Notes: generated by a model from the sequence alone, not told the origin. A DNA stretch of 64,000 nt from XYB1-FULL-44-23 sp964502885 (GCA_964502885.1 CAZCXU010000004.1:5455-69454), one strand, 5' to 3'; numbered from the stretch's first letter, positions 37,041-45,607 are shown. A program made the numbers and translations.

Positions 37041-37950
37041 GGTGACTTATTTTCCAGTATAGCAGTCCGGAGTAAATGAGAAATCCTACCCCCAACACCA
37101 CTATCCCCACCCCCAGATATTTCTGTCCCCCCATTGTCTTCGGCCGGCTTTCGGTAGACACAGCCAACACTTCAGGCTGGGAGAGAAGAGGTATGCTTGT
37201 AATTGAAGGTGAGATGGGATCAGGAGTGGGTGCGTCTGTGGGTGTAGATGGCGGTGCCGATGCCAGGAATGTGGTAACGGTGGGTAGAGTCACCTTATTC
37301 GTAGGCAGGGAGGTTGGTGTGCTGGGTTTTTTGGTAGAAGTGGGCAATGGCGCAGTGGGGGTATTCGGCTGTGGAGATGGGGAGGCCGTGGGTTCAGGAG
37401 TAATGGTCGGGTGGGTTGATGGAGTGGGTGTATTTGATGGGGCTACGACAAGAATGGTTTGCGAGGCTGATTCTGCTGATTTTGAACCACTCGGGGTATA
37501 GCGGATTACCTTTAGCAGGTACGACCCGGGGCCAGAGTAGTAGCTGGACTCTGGATCAAGTTTCGCCTTGAGAACCCCACTCCAAGTACCACCCTCCGGA
37601 ATATCTGCAACTAAGATCTGGAAAAACTGGGTTTTGTCAGAGGCTGAACTTATCCACACGCCGGATTGATTTAACGTGTAGCCAAAATAGTGCGTGGTGT
37701 CTGGCGGAAAAAAGACGGCGCGTAGAAAAGAATCAGTTGAGCAGCCGGAACAGCCCAACGTAACGGCAAGGGCAATCACCTGATCCAAATGAACCGTAGT
37801 CTCAGAAACTGATATCCCGATCTCCACGGCATGTGCCTGCGATACGCCAACACAGAATAATAGCAGAACATTTAGAAGGAGAATGAACTTGTGTAAATAG
37901 GAGTGAAAACAAAAGAGTATATTTTGTCTACTATGGTGAAGAGCAGACAT
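37027..37950 (-). CDS. Exported Thr/Pro-rich surface protein with C-terminal membrane anchor
   Basis: A 307-residue protein: signal peptide (LLLNVLLLFCVGVSQAHA, about residues 23-41), a beta-rich N-terminal domain of about 130 residues with a close Cys pair (LGCSGCS), a Thr/Pro/Ser-rich stalk (about residues 170-255) and a final transmembrane helix with a short basic-to-polar tail. There is no LPxTG-like motif, so it is probably held by the helix. I do not recognise the N-terminal domain. Starts 23 nt after the murein hydrolase. Confidence 0.78.
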   Translation of the reverse strand: MSALHHSRQNILFCFHSYLHKFILLLNVLLLFCVGVSQAHAVEIGISVSETTVHLDQVIALAVTLGCSGCSTDSFLRAVFFPPDTTHYFGYTLNQSGVWISSASDKTQFFQILVADIPEGGTWSGVLKAKLDPESSYYSGPGSYLLKVIRYTPSGSKSAESASQTILVVAPSNTPTPSTHPTITPEPTASPSPQPNTPTAPLPTSTKKPSTPTSLPTNKVTLPTVTTFLASAPPSTPTDAPTPDPISPSITSIPLLSQPEVLAVSTESRPKTMGGQKYLGVGIVVLGVGFLIYSGLLYWKISHHDSS

Positions 37951-37973
37951 TTTGATTATTGGTGACAGATCAA

Positions 37974-39059
37974 CTATTGGACATGGAGATAGAAGGTCTG
38001 CAACCCACTACCGTGATCGATGTATTTGATGTTCAGATCGGCCTTACCACATTTTTGCACAGATGAGTAGAGATCTCCGTCGGCTACTGCCCTAATAACG
38101 TCACTGGATGCCACCATGTCTATTCCGGTGTGCAAACCGCCGCTGTACAAATACCGGTATGAATAAGGGGTTTTCCCGAAACGTTGAGTAATTTGGATAT
38201 CACCAGAGATAGGCCAATCCCAGTTTCCGGAGCCGATATTTAAGCCCCATTTATCGGTGATGCGCTTGAGGTAGGTTTCAGCGTTGACCCAATTATCGTT
38301 TTGCCGAACTTCAAAGTGTAAATGCTTACCTGTTGAGCAGTAGGGATATCCAGAATTTCCAACCAAAGCTATGGGGTCACCCCTTTTTACCGGCCCCTCC
38401 TTCTTTCCAAGTTTGACTGCCTGTTGAATCGCAGCAAGTTCTAACCTGGCCTGTTCAAGTTGTTCCTGGTATACATCCTCACTGTTCTTGGTCTGTTGTA
38501 GAAGATTGTCTTTTTCGGCCCTAATAGTGGCAAGAACTTCCCGCTGAGATTGAAGTTTTTTCTTTGACGTCTCAACCAGGTTTTTTTGTTGCGAATATTG
38601 AGACTGAATCACCTGTGTGTCATGCAGAAGCTGACGATTATCATTTTGAACAGTCTGAGAATATTTGAGCCGTGAAATTATCTGTGAAAAGCTATTGGAA
38701 GAAAATATTATTTGCAGCGGATCCAGGCGACTGTGCTTATAGGTGATAACAATCTGCTTCTCCAGCAGAGCTGCCCGCCGCTCCAAACGACGTTCTAGTA
38801 AGTCAATTTTTCCGGAGATCGAAGCTATTAAATCTTCAGTCTGGGTCACTTTGAGCTTATTGAGATTGATTTGGCTATCATAGTATAGAATCTGTCCGGA
38901 AAGCGTTTTGACCTGGTCTTTGAGCTGATTAACTTTTTTTTCCAACTCCTCTATCTCTCTCTGTTTTTCTTCAAATGTGGCAGCTTTTGTAATTTCAGTT
39001 CTAAAAAAGAGGCAGAGAACAAACAGCAGGATCAATAGCCTAGATACAATTTTCATCAT
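37974..39059 (-). CDS. FtsEX-linked coiled-coil murein hydrolase with an apparently circularly permuted M23 (LytM) domain
   Basis: A 361-residue exported protein. A signal peptide (about 1-27) is followed by a long coiled coil (about 28-215), as in EnvC, PcsB and CwlO. The M23 metallopeptidase motifs are then in reverse order. The segment with VKRGDPIALVGNSGYPY and HLHFEVR (His246, His248), normally the C-terminal half, comes first. The segment with ITQRFGKTPY, HTGIDM (His310, Asp314), VADGDLY and DHGSGLQTFYLH, normally the N-terminal half, ends the protein. All zinc ligands are present. Cys241 and Cys337 could form a disulfide across the new topology. It overlaps ftsX by ATGA, fitting activation by FtsEX. 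Confidence 0.9.
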   Translation of the reverse strand: MMKIVSRLLILLFVLCLFFRTEITKAATFEEKQREIEELEKKVNQLKDQVKTLSGQILYYDSQINLNKLKVTQTEDLIASISGKIDLLERRLERRAALLEKQIVITYKHSRLDPLQIIFSSNSFSQIISRLKYSQTVQNDNRQLLHDTQVIQSQYSQQKNLVETSKKKLQSQREVLATIRAEKDNLLQQTKNSEDVYQEQLEQARLELAAIQQAVKLGKKEGPVKRGDPIALVGNSGYPYCSTGKHLHFEVRQNDNWVNAETYLKRITDKWGLNIGSGNWDWPISGDIQITQRFGKTPYSYRYLYSGGLHTGIDMVASSDVIRAVADGDLYSSVQKCGKADLNIKYIDHGSGLQTFYLHVQ

Positions 39060-39934
39060 GCCCTGAGAAAACGCCGGGTGGCGATGATACCACCCAAACC
39101 GCCCACCAAAACACCAGCGAGGACTTCTACCCCGAGCAGCTCAAGCATAAATAGGAACGGCACAGGGAGAAGCGGTATGCCGCTTAAGAAAGTGTTGAGA
39201 AAGTCCATTGATGACAACAGAACAACATATGAAATCAACCAAGCGAATATCGCACCTATCAAACCATAGATAATTCCCTCCCACACAAATGGACCGCGAA
39301 TATAGCCGGGGGTGGCACCCACCAGCTGCATGATGATTATTTCATCCCGGCGATTGCTGACTTTGATACCAATAATCAATAAGATAATAATCCAGGTGAT
39401 GATGATATGTGCCCCAACTAAAGAAATCCCAACTGTCCGGACTGAGCTGATCCAACGGGACAGTGAACTAACGATATCTTCAGCATATCGGACATCTTCA
39501 ATACCGGTTTGCTTCTTGGCGATTTCGGATAATATTTTGAGGTCTTTGGGATCCTTGGCTGAAATCTCCACGGAAGCAGGCAACATCTGAGCTGTTACAG
39601 CTTCAAGCAGCAATGGATCGGCTTTATTGAGATCCTTGTAGATGGCGAAGGCCTCTTCCTTGGAAACATAAGTGAAACCCTGCACCAGGCCAGTGGCTTC
39701 CACCTCTGACTTTATCTTCTGGATTTCTTCAGCGGACGGGACATGGTCTGAACTAAAAAAAGCGTTTACCTGCGGCCGTGTCTCAAAATAGCTCAGTATT
39801 GCCTGTGACCCGGCGGCGATCAAAAGAAAAATACTGGCCAAAAATAGTGTCATAGTCATAATGGAGATAGCAGCGACAGTCTGGTATGGCGATCTACGGA
39901 TGCGGTGAATGGCGGTCTGGATTGCCTTAGTCAT
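39056..39934 (-). CDS. ftsX: Cell division protein FtsX (ABC permease-like)
   Basis: A 292-residue FtsX: cytoplasmic N-terminus (AIQTAIHRIRRSPYQT), first helix, an extracytoplasmic domain of about 120 residues (FFSSDHVPSAEEIQKI), then three helices with IMQLVGATPGYIRGPF, the signature of the FtsX permease domain. FtsEX couples ATP hydrolysis to activation of coiled-coil murein hydrolases; such a hydrolase is the next gene. The ATG at 39934 overlaps ftsE by 8 bp and gives the usual length; an in-frame ATG at 39979 is less likely. Confidence 0.95.
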   Translation of the reverse strand: MTKAIQTAIHRIRRSPYQTVAAISIMTMTLFLASIFLLIAAGSQAILSYFETRPQVNAFFSSDHVPSAEEIQKIKSEVEATGLVQGFTYVSKEEAFAIYKDLNKADPLLLEAVTAQMLPASVEISAKDPKDLKILSEIAKKQTGIEDVRYAEDIVSSLSRWISSVRTVGISLVGAHIIITWIIILLIIGIKVSNRRDEIIIMQLVGATPGYIRGPFVWEGIIYGLIGAIFAWLISYVVLLSSMDFLNTFLSGIPLLPVPFLFMLELLGVEVLAGVLVGGLGGIIATRRFLRA

Positions 39935-40607
39935 CGTATCTGCCTTTCTGCGAATCTTTTGTAATGTGACCATTATCAAGGGAAATAACCCGAAGGCCGT
40001 ACTTGTTTACAATCTCACTGTTGTGGGTAGCCATGATGACAGTAGTTTTCAGGTAAGAATGAACCTCTTTAATGAGTTTAACTATTGAGGCCGTCGTTTT
40101 AGGATCTAGGTTGCCAGTGGGTTCGTCGGCCAGAAGCAACTTTGGTTTGCCCACTATGGCCCTGGCTAGGCTGACTCGCTGAAGTTCTCCTCCTGAAAGC
40201 TGGGCAGGAAATAGAAGAGCCTTTGATGACAGGCCTACCATCTCCAGAGCGAGTTTGACTGCAGCAGCGACATCTACTGACCTGGTCCCGCGCACTTCCA
40301 AAGGTAAAGCGACATTCTCGCGGATTGTAAGATCTGACAGGAGCTTGAAATCCTGAAATACCGTGCCAATTTCCCGACGGAAATGGGGAAGTTTGGAAAT
40401 CTTCAGTTTGGAAAGATCGTGACCGTTTACTGTCAAAGAACCAACATCTGGTTTCAGGTCACGAATAAACAATCTGATCAGGGTAGTTTTTCCTGATCCG
40501 GATGGTCCAGTAAGAAAGACAAACTCGCCGTCTGCAATTGTGAAATCAACCCTGTCCAAAGCAAGATGTGAACCAAATTTTTTGGTGAGATCGTGGGCAA
40601 CGATCAT
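39927..40607 (-). CDS. ftsE: Cell division ATP-binding protein FtsE
   Basis: A 226-residue ABC ATPase: Walker A GPSGSGKTT, Q-loop VFQDFKLL, signature LSGGELQRVSLARA, Walker B LLLADEPTGNLD and an ATHN switch histidine. Sequence and order next to ftsX identify FtsE. The complex sits at the septum and drives the partner hydrolase at 37974. The ATG at 40607, 8 nt after the previous stop, gives the canonical MIVAHDLTKKFG start; an upstream ATG at 40688 would overlap the preceding gene. Confidence 0.95.
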   Translation of the reverse strand: MIVAHDLTKKFGSHLALDRVDFTIADGEFVFLTGPSGSGKTTLIRLFIRDLKPDVGSLTVNGHDLSKLKISKLPHFRREIGTVFQDFKLLSDLTIRENVALPLEVRGTRSVDVAAAVKLALEMVGLSSKALLFPAQLSGGELQRVSLARAIVGKPKLLLADEPTGNLDPKTTASIVKLIKEVHSYLKTTVIMATHNSEIVNKYGLRVISLDNGHITKDSQKGRYDD

Positions 40608-40615
40608 GTGGTTTA

Positions 40616-41092
40616 TTAATCTAGGATTTTCAGCCTGCCAACATCCATCAGCCAGCCTACCAGTTTGGCCTTGAGCGTCTCTCCCCAAATCTCTACTTTT
40701 TTTCCGACGTATTCATCCAGATCCACTACTGATGAAACGAGGTAGACAGTCTGACTAGGGCCGCCGTCTCTAACTAACTTGTGAGTACCTTCACCGTTCA
40801 TACCCCCCGCCTCCAATGTCCCCAGGGCATGATCACGGAAAGTCCTTGTATCTTTTGATCCTACTTCGTTTTTTGTGTTTATCACATCGGAACCAGAAAC
40901 AGTCTGTGAGACATCTGATGAGGCCGAAACGGAATGTTTGCGAACTGCCAAAAAGTATCCAGTAAGAGCTCCGGCTATAACCAAAACAACAAACAGCAGA
41001 TACAATACAGATGATTTTGATCCGGAAGGATTGGGCTCGGAAACCTCAAGAACCGGGGTCTGATTGTAGGCTGTGGCAGGAGTGTTTTCCAT
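40616..41092 (-). CDS. Single-pass membrane protein with a C-terminal OB-fold-like domain
   Basis: A 158-residue protein: a short cytoplasmic N-terminus, one membrane helix (VLYLLFVVLVIAGALTGYFL, about residues 29-48), a Ser-rich linker, and a C-terminal part with YLVSSVVDLDEYVGKKVEIW and LMDVGRLKIL that reads like a small beta-barrel of the OB type. I do not recognise a named family. It heads the ftsE-ftsX-hydrolase series, so a link to the divisome or wall is possible. An extended -10 lies 7 nt upstream. Confidence 0.72.
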   Translation of the reverse strand: MENTPATAYNQTPVLEVSEPNPSGSKSSVLYLLFVVLVIAGALTGYFLAVRKHSVSASSDVSQTVSGSDVINTKNEVGSKDTRTFRDHALGTLEAGGMNGEGTHKLVRDGGPSQTVYLVSSVVDLDEYVGKKVEIWGETLKAKLVGWLMDVGRLKILD

Positions 41093-41099
41093 GAATTTT

Positions 41100-41108
41100 A
41101 GTATAGCA
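41100..41108 (-). promoter_or_regulatory. Extended -10 promoter (TGcTATACT) upstream of the ftsEX series
   Basis: Minus-strand TG-c-TATACT, 7 nt before the ATG at 41092, in the 30-bp spacer after the tlyA-like gene. Predicts a leaderless mRNA covering the 41092-ftsE-ftsX-hydrolase genes. Confidence 0.55.
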
Positions 41109-41122
41109 CACGAACGTATTAC

Positions 41123-41683
41123 TTAGGCTTTAGAAATCCATAATAAATATTCAATGTTTTTACCCTTGTCGCCCACTATCGGGGAAATGGTAATACCTGA
41201 AACATGAATATTCATTTTTTCCAGATCAGAGATCACGCCAAAAACGACATTTTCCAATTTGTCGTCTTTCAACCGGCCGTGATCCAGATATTCACGCGGT
41301 GATTCATAGTGGGGTTTTAAGAGAGAAATGATATTTCCTTTTGGCTTAAGAAGAGACATGGCCACAGGGAGAATTAGGCGCTGTCTGGTCCAACCAACAT
41401 CCACAGAGACAAAATCCACTTTCTCAGGGAGCGTGACATGCAGGGCGTTTTGCCGCTCCATTACCTCCACCCGCGGATCATTTCGCAATTTCCAATCGAG
41501 AACGCCAAATCCTGTATCTACCGCATAAACTTTTGCGGCACCGTTTTGTAATAAACAATCTGTAAATCCGCCTGTGCTGCAACCCAGATCGGCACAGATG
41601 AGAGCGTCTACGTTCAGACGAAAATGGGACAAAGCTGCAGCCAACTTTTTACCTGCGCGTGAGACAAATTCTTTGGAATTCAT
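41123..41683 (-). CDS. TlyA-like rRNA 2'-O-methyltransferase without S4 domain
   Basis: A 186-residue FtsJ-fold methyltransferase. It opens at FVSRAGKKLAAAL, the linker that in TlyA joins the S4 domain to the methylase, then ADLGCSTGGFTDCLL (SAM site), AVDTGFG, and FVSVDVGW, LLKPHYE and SPIVGDKGKNIEYL. TlyA 2'-O-methylates cytidines in 16S/23S rRNA. Canonical TlyA has about 60-70 extra N-terminal residues of S4 RNA-binding domain, absent here. The start overlaps prfB by ATGA, so no room exists for a hidden S4 region in frame. Confidence 0.86.
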   Translation of the reverse strand: MNSKEFVSRAGKKLAAALSHFRLNVDALICADLGCSTGGFTDCLLQNGAAKVYAVDTGFGVLDWKLRNDPRVEVMERQNALHVTLPEKVDFVSVDVGWTRQRLILPVAMSLLKPKGNIISLLKPHYESPREYLDHGRLKDDKLENVVFGVISDLEKMNIHVSGITISPIVGDKGKNIEYLLWISKA

Positions 41684-42759
41684 TTGGACAATTGCCGTAT
41701 TTCGGCTTCGATAAATTCGTCCAACTCGCCATCGAGTACACTTTCCGCCTGGGACGTTTCGACATTGGTCCGCAGATCTTTGACCATCTTGTAGGGATGC
41801 AGAACATAAGAACGGATTTGATTACCCCAGGAAGCGGCCTTGTAATCACCCTTTATTTGTTTCTCCTCTTTCACTCGATCTTCCTGCTGTTTTTGCCATA
41901 GTTTTGCCTTAAGAAGCGCTAGGGCGATTTTTCTGTTTTGCTCCTGGAAACGCTGAGTCTGGCAAGCGACAGTAATTCCGGTCGGCCGGTGTGTCAGGCG
42001 AACGGCGGTGGAAACTTTGTTTACGTTCTGACCACCATGTCCAGTGGCGCGAAAGGCCTCAAATTCCAAATCGTCGGGTTTAATATCAACCGCATCATCC
42101 ATCTCCGGCAATTCAGGCAGAACTTCAACTAGGGCAAAAGATGTTTGACGAAGATTGTCAGCATTGAACGGAGATTGACGGACTAAGCGATGAGCGCCAC
42201 GTTCACCGGTCAGATATCCATATGCGTATTGGCCTGATATGGTGATAGTGATCGATTTAAAGCCAGCTTCATCCCCAGGAGCCTGATCGACTATTTCCAC
42301 ACCCCAGCCACGACGCTCACTGAAGCGTAAATACATGCGAAACAGCATAGCTACCCAATCCATAGCTTCAGTTCCCCCCTGTCCAGCATGAATGGTCAAA
42401 ATGGCATTATTGTTATCGTACGGACCATTGAGAAAAGTCGATATCTCCAATTTGGACAGTTTTTTGTCCAATTTATTCACATGACGCTCAATCTCTGGGT
42501 CGTTTGGCATAAGTTCAGCTAGATTTTTTGCTTCGGATATCTCGTCTCCCAGATGGGACACTTCTTCTAGTTCCTCTTTGAGACCAGCAAGCCGCTTCAT
42601 ACTCAGCTGTGCAGCCTGTGAATCAGACCAGAAATCTGCCGATTGAGTTTTGGCCTCCAGTTCAGCCACCTGACGTTTTAACACCGAGATATCAATTTTA
42701 GTCACGACCTGAGCCAAACGGCCCAGAAGCTCATCAAGCTTTGCGGAAATGTCACTCAT
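41680..42759 (-). CDS. prfB: Peptide chain release factor 2
   Basis: A 359-residue class I release factor. The SPF codon-recognition tripeptide (RQSPFNADNL) and the GGQ motif in TGHGGQNVNKVSTAVRLTH identify RF2, which reads UAA and UGA. The frame is continuous from the ATG; there is no in-frame UGA near codon 25, so the autoregulatory programmed frameshift of many bacteria is absent. Its presence agrees with UGA being used as stop in this window. It overlaps the tlyA-like gene by ATGA and starts 17 nt after the small exported protein. Confidence 0.95.
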   Translation of the reverse strand: MSDISAKLDELLGRLAQVVTKIDISVLKRQVAELEAKTQSADFWSDSQAAQLSMKRLAGLKEELEEVSHLGDEISEAKNLAELMPNDPEIERHVNKLDKKLSKLEISTFLNGPYDNNNAILTIHAGQGGTEAMDWVAMLFRMYLRFSERRGWGVEIVDQAPGDEAGFKSITITISGQYAYGYLTGERGAHRLVRQSPFNADNLRQTSFALVEVLPELPEMDDAVDIKPDDLEFEAFRATGHGGQNVNKVSTAVRLTHRPTGITVACQTQRFQEQNRKIALALLKAKLWQKQQEDRVKEEKQIKGDYKAASWGNQIRSYVLHPYKMVKDLRTNVETSQAESVLDGELDEFIEAEIRQLSK

Positions 42760-42776
42760 TACCGATTATTTTACTA

Positions 42777-43154
42777 TTATCTGGAAGCTGATGGAGTAGA
42801 AGTGCCTGTGGGGGTGGTTGTGGGCTGTGCACAAAGATAAGTGCGGACCAGGTTGAGTTGGTCAGGTGGCAAGTTTTGCAACGTATCGACCACAGCCTCT
42901 AAGCTTTCATTGGTGATCTCAATCCCCATTACCACAGGGGATCTGCCCGGATGTGTTACCAGTGAGTCCAATGCGGAGCTGAAACTTGAAGTGAGAGAAG
43001 ATAAACTGATTGACGGCAACTTGCCAGAGACGCTTAGAGACGGCAATGTGGGGAGTTTTATGGGAATTGTGCCAGGCAGGCGGGAGGATAAACCAGATCC
43101 CAACCCAACAACCAGTGCGACGACCAGAATTAATTTAATTAAAAAACCAATCAC
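42777..43154 (-). CDS. Small membrane-anchored or secreted protein
   Basis: A 125-residue protein with a GTG start at 43154. An N-terminal hydrophobic segment (LIKLILVVALVVGLGSGL) is a signal anchor, followed by a Ser/Leu/Pro-rich stretch, a compact segment VVMGIEITNESLEAVVDTL, and a Thr/Pro-rich end. I do not recognise it. It lies between the sigma factor and prfB on the same strand. A poor extended -10 (TGgTAACCT) sits 6 nt upstream of the GTG. Confidence 0.6.
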   Translation of the reverse strand: MIGFLIKLILVVALVVGLGSGLSSRLPGTIPIKLPTLPSLSVSGKLPSISLSSLTSSFSSALDSLVTHPGRSPVVMGIEITNESLEAVVDTLQNLPPDQLNLVRTYLCAQPTTTPTGTSTPSASR

Positions 43155-43177
43155 AAATACAGGTTACCACAATCAAT

Positions 43178-43756
43178 CTAACTATTTCCAAATACCCGAA
43201 CAAATGCCTGTTTTGCACGATATAACTTGCCCTCGAGTTGACGCTGGGTCAAATTTAACCTTACACAGATTTCCTTATTGGATAGGTCAAGATAGTATTT
43301 GAGATGCAGTAAGCGACGATAGCGCTCAGGAAGCAGATTGAGACAATTGTTCACTTGCGACCGTAATTCGTCCAAGGTAATTTTTTCCTCCACGGAGATT
43401 TGCGGATCAACCAGGGAGTTTAACTCATCTAAAGCAGGTGCCACCAGGCGGGAATGTGCATTGATCTGTTGTCTGTAGTAATCAGCCAGCTTGGAGAGGG
43501 AAATTTTACATAGCCAGGTGAAATAGGTACTTTTGTGAGCAAATGTGCGGTATGATTTGAATGCCGCGACAAAGGTATCCTGAACGACCTGATCGGCAAT
43601 TTCCATGTTGCCGCCGGTACGTTTCAGGATAAAGTAGAGGATCCGCCTACCCAGGCTTCGATAAAGAAAGTCGAAAGTTTTATCCGGGGAACCGAGCTTC
43701 TGAACTGCCTTGTTATCCCGAGATGTGTTAATTATAGGATTCGTGGTAAAATTCAT
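43178..43756 (-). CDS. ECF-type RNA polymerase sigma factor
   Basis: A 192-residue sigma-70 family protein. Region 2 is at about residues 30-95 (ADQVVQDTFVAAFKSYRTF, then FTWLCKISLSKLADYYR) and region 4 at about 130-185 (LPERYRRLLHLKYY, LSNKEICVRLNLTQRQLEG helix-turn-helix). No anti-sigma factor is adjacent. It is divergent from typA with 12 bp between start codons; a longer start at 43816 would run 48 bp into typA. Downstream on the same strand lie exported and envelope genes, which could be targets, but that is speculation. Confidence 0.85.
   Translation of the reverse strand: MNFTTNPIINTSRDNKAVQKLGSPDKTFDFLYRSLGRRILYFILKRTGGNMEIADQVVQDTFVAAFKSYRTFAHKSTYFTWLCKISLSKLADYYRQQINAHSRLVAPALDELNSLVDPQISVEEKITLDELRSQVNNCLNLLPERYRRLLHLKYYLDLSNKEICVRLNLTQRQLEGKLYRAKQAFVRVFGNS
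43744..43752 (+). promoter_or_regulatory. Extended -10 (TGgTAAAAT) upstream of typA
   Basis: TG-g-TAAAAT, 16 nt before the typA ATG at 43769, inside the first codons of the divergent sigma gene. An alternative TTGTTA-N17-TATAGG pair lies at 43710-43738. Confidence 0.4.
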
Positions 43757-43768
43757 AGGGCAAAAAAC

Positions 43769-45607
43769 ATGTTTGATGATATACGAAATATAGCCATTAT
43801 CGCACACGTTGACCACGGGAAGACTACTCTGGTGGACGGAATGCTAAAACAGACCCACGTTTTTCGTGACAATCAGGCCGAAATGCAACAGACAACGATT
43901 CTGGATAGTAATGACCTAGAACGGGAAAGGGGAATTACCATTTTGTCTAAAAACACAGCGGTGTTCTACAAAGACGTAAAGATAAATATTATTGATACTC
44001 CAGGACATGCAGACTTTGGAGGAGAAGTGGAGCGAGTTCTCAATATGGCCGATGCGGCACTGCTTGTGGTGGACGCTGCAGAGGGGCCATTACCGCAAAC
44101 AAAGTTTGTGCTCCAGAAAGCGATTGAAACGGGACTAAAAGTGATATTAGTGATAAATAAGATTGACAAACGGGATGCCCGGGTGGCGGAAGTCGTGGCA
44201 GAAACCGAAGAACTGTTTCTTAAACTGGCACAGAGTGATGCAGATCTGGAATTTCCGATAGTGTATGCGGTAGGCAGAGATGGAAAAGCGTTTGATGAGC
44301 TGCCGGAGCAATATCGAAGTGAAGACCACGGCGATTTAACGCCCCTATTTGAAACAATTCTGCGAATCGTGCCAAACGCTGTAGTCGAGAAAGACGGGCC
44401 GGTACAAATGCAAGTCTCCACCCTGGATTATGACAACCATTTAGGCAAACTTGGCATAGGAAGAATCCGCAAGGGAAGTCTGAAACTGGGTCAAAAAATC
44501 AACCTGGTAACTGAGGAAAAAAACTTTGGTTCATTCTATATTGAAAAACTGTATGTCAGCAAAGGCATTAACCGTGAGAGTGTGGAACAGGCAGGAGCTG
44601 GAGATATTGTGGCGCTGGCGGGAGTATCGGACATAGAAATCGGACAAACAATAGTCGACCCCAACAAGCCAGATGCGATGCCAACTATCCGGGTTTCAGA
44701 GCCCACATTGCGAGTCACCATAGCGGCAAATACTTCCCCGTTTGCGGGAAGGGAAGGTAAGTTTGTCACCAGCAGACAACTGGGTGAGCGGCTGGCAAAA
44801 GAAAAGGAAACCAACTTAGGATTGCGTATTCGAGACATGAGCGGTGGCGAGTTTGAAGTCATCGGACGAGGCGAGCTGCATCTGGCCGTGCTGATTGAAA
44901 CCATGCGCAGAGAGGGTTATGAAATGCAGGTCTCCAAGCCTGAAGTCGTACTAAAAGATAATACAGAGCCGTATGACGAAGTCACCATTGATGTCCCAGA
45001 TGAGTATATGGGTGAGATAACTACCGAAATGGGTAAGCGCAGAGGAAAAATGCTGGACATGAAGTCGGATGGGAAAGGCGGAACCAGAATTGTTTATCAA
45101 ATCTCACAGCGCAACATGATAGGGGCACGGAGCGAGCTGCTGACCCGAACAAGGGGAACGGCAGTGTTTAACACGATGTTTGCCGGATACCATCCGACAG
45201 GCCAGATTGCTGAACGATTAAGAAATGGCGTTTTGGTCGCTTTCGAGACAGGCAAAGCTCTAGCCTACTCCCTGGAATCAGCTCAAGAACGGGGGACAAC
45301 TTTTATAGAACCCGGGGAGGATGTATATGAAGGGATGATTATAGGTCTGAACTCGCGCGAAAACGACATAGATATGAATATCACCAAAGGCAAACATCTG
45401 ACCAATACCAGATCTGCCAATAAAGACATGAAGATGGTGCTAACGCCAGCTTATAAAATGAGCCTTGAACAGGCGCTGGATTTCATTGAGGATGACGAGC
45501 TTCTAGAGGTCACCCCACTCTCTCTCCGACTGCGTAAAAAGATGCTGACCAAACTCAACCGTATTCGTGCACAGCGAAATGCTAAGAGCCAGCAGGGAGA
45601 GAATTGA
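43769..45607 (+). CDS. typA: Translational GTPase TypA/BipA
   Basis: A 612-residue EF-G-like GTPase: G1 AHVDHGKTTL (residues 12-21), switch region ERERGITI, G3 DTPGHADFGGE, G4 NKIDKRDA. Domains II, III and V follow, and a C-terminal TypA-specific domain. It acts on ribosomes, supporting 50S assembly and stress adaptation. Length matches the family (about 600-615). The stop is TGA. Its last 26 bp overlap the convergent superoxide dismutase gene. Confidence 0.96.
   Translation: MFDDIRNIAIIAHVDHGKTTLVDGMLKQTHVFRDNQAEMQQTTILDSNDLERERGITILSKNTAVFYKDVKINIIDTPGHADFGGEVERVLNMADAALLVVDAAEGPLPQTKFVLQKAIETGLKVILVINKIDKRDARVAEVVAETEELFLKLAQSDADLEFPIVYAVGRDGKAFDELPEQYRSEDHGDLTPLFETILRIVPNAVVEKDGPVQMQVSTLDYDNHLGKLGIGRIRKGSLKLGQKINLVTEEKNFGSFYIEKLYVSKGINRESVEQAGAGDIVALAGVSDIEIGQTIVDPNKPDAMPTIRVSEPTLRVTIAANTSPFAGREGKFVTSRQLGERLAKEKETNLGLRIRDMSGGEFEVIGRGELHLAVLIETMRREGYEMQVSKPEVVLKDNTEPYDEVTIDVPDEYMGEITTEMGKRRGKMLDMKSDGKGGTRIVYQISQRNMIGARSELLTRTRGTAVFNTMFAGYHPTGQIAERLRNGVLVAFETGKALAYSLESAQERGTTFIEPGEDVYEGMIIGLNSRENDIDMNITKGKHLTNTRSANKDMKMVLTPAYKMSLEQALDFIEDDELLEVTPLSLRLRKKMLTKLNRIRAQRNAKSQQGEN

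Noticed and set aside
41680..42759. Programmed +1 frameshift in prfB
   Set aside because: The RF2 frame is continuous from the ATG through GGQ, and no in-frame UGA occurs near codon 25.
43966..44421. Ser-rich minus-strand open frame inside typA
   Set aside because: Shadow of a highly conserved typA coding region with no own features.
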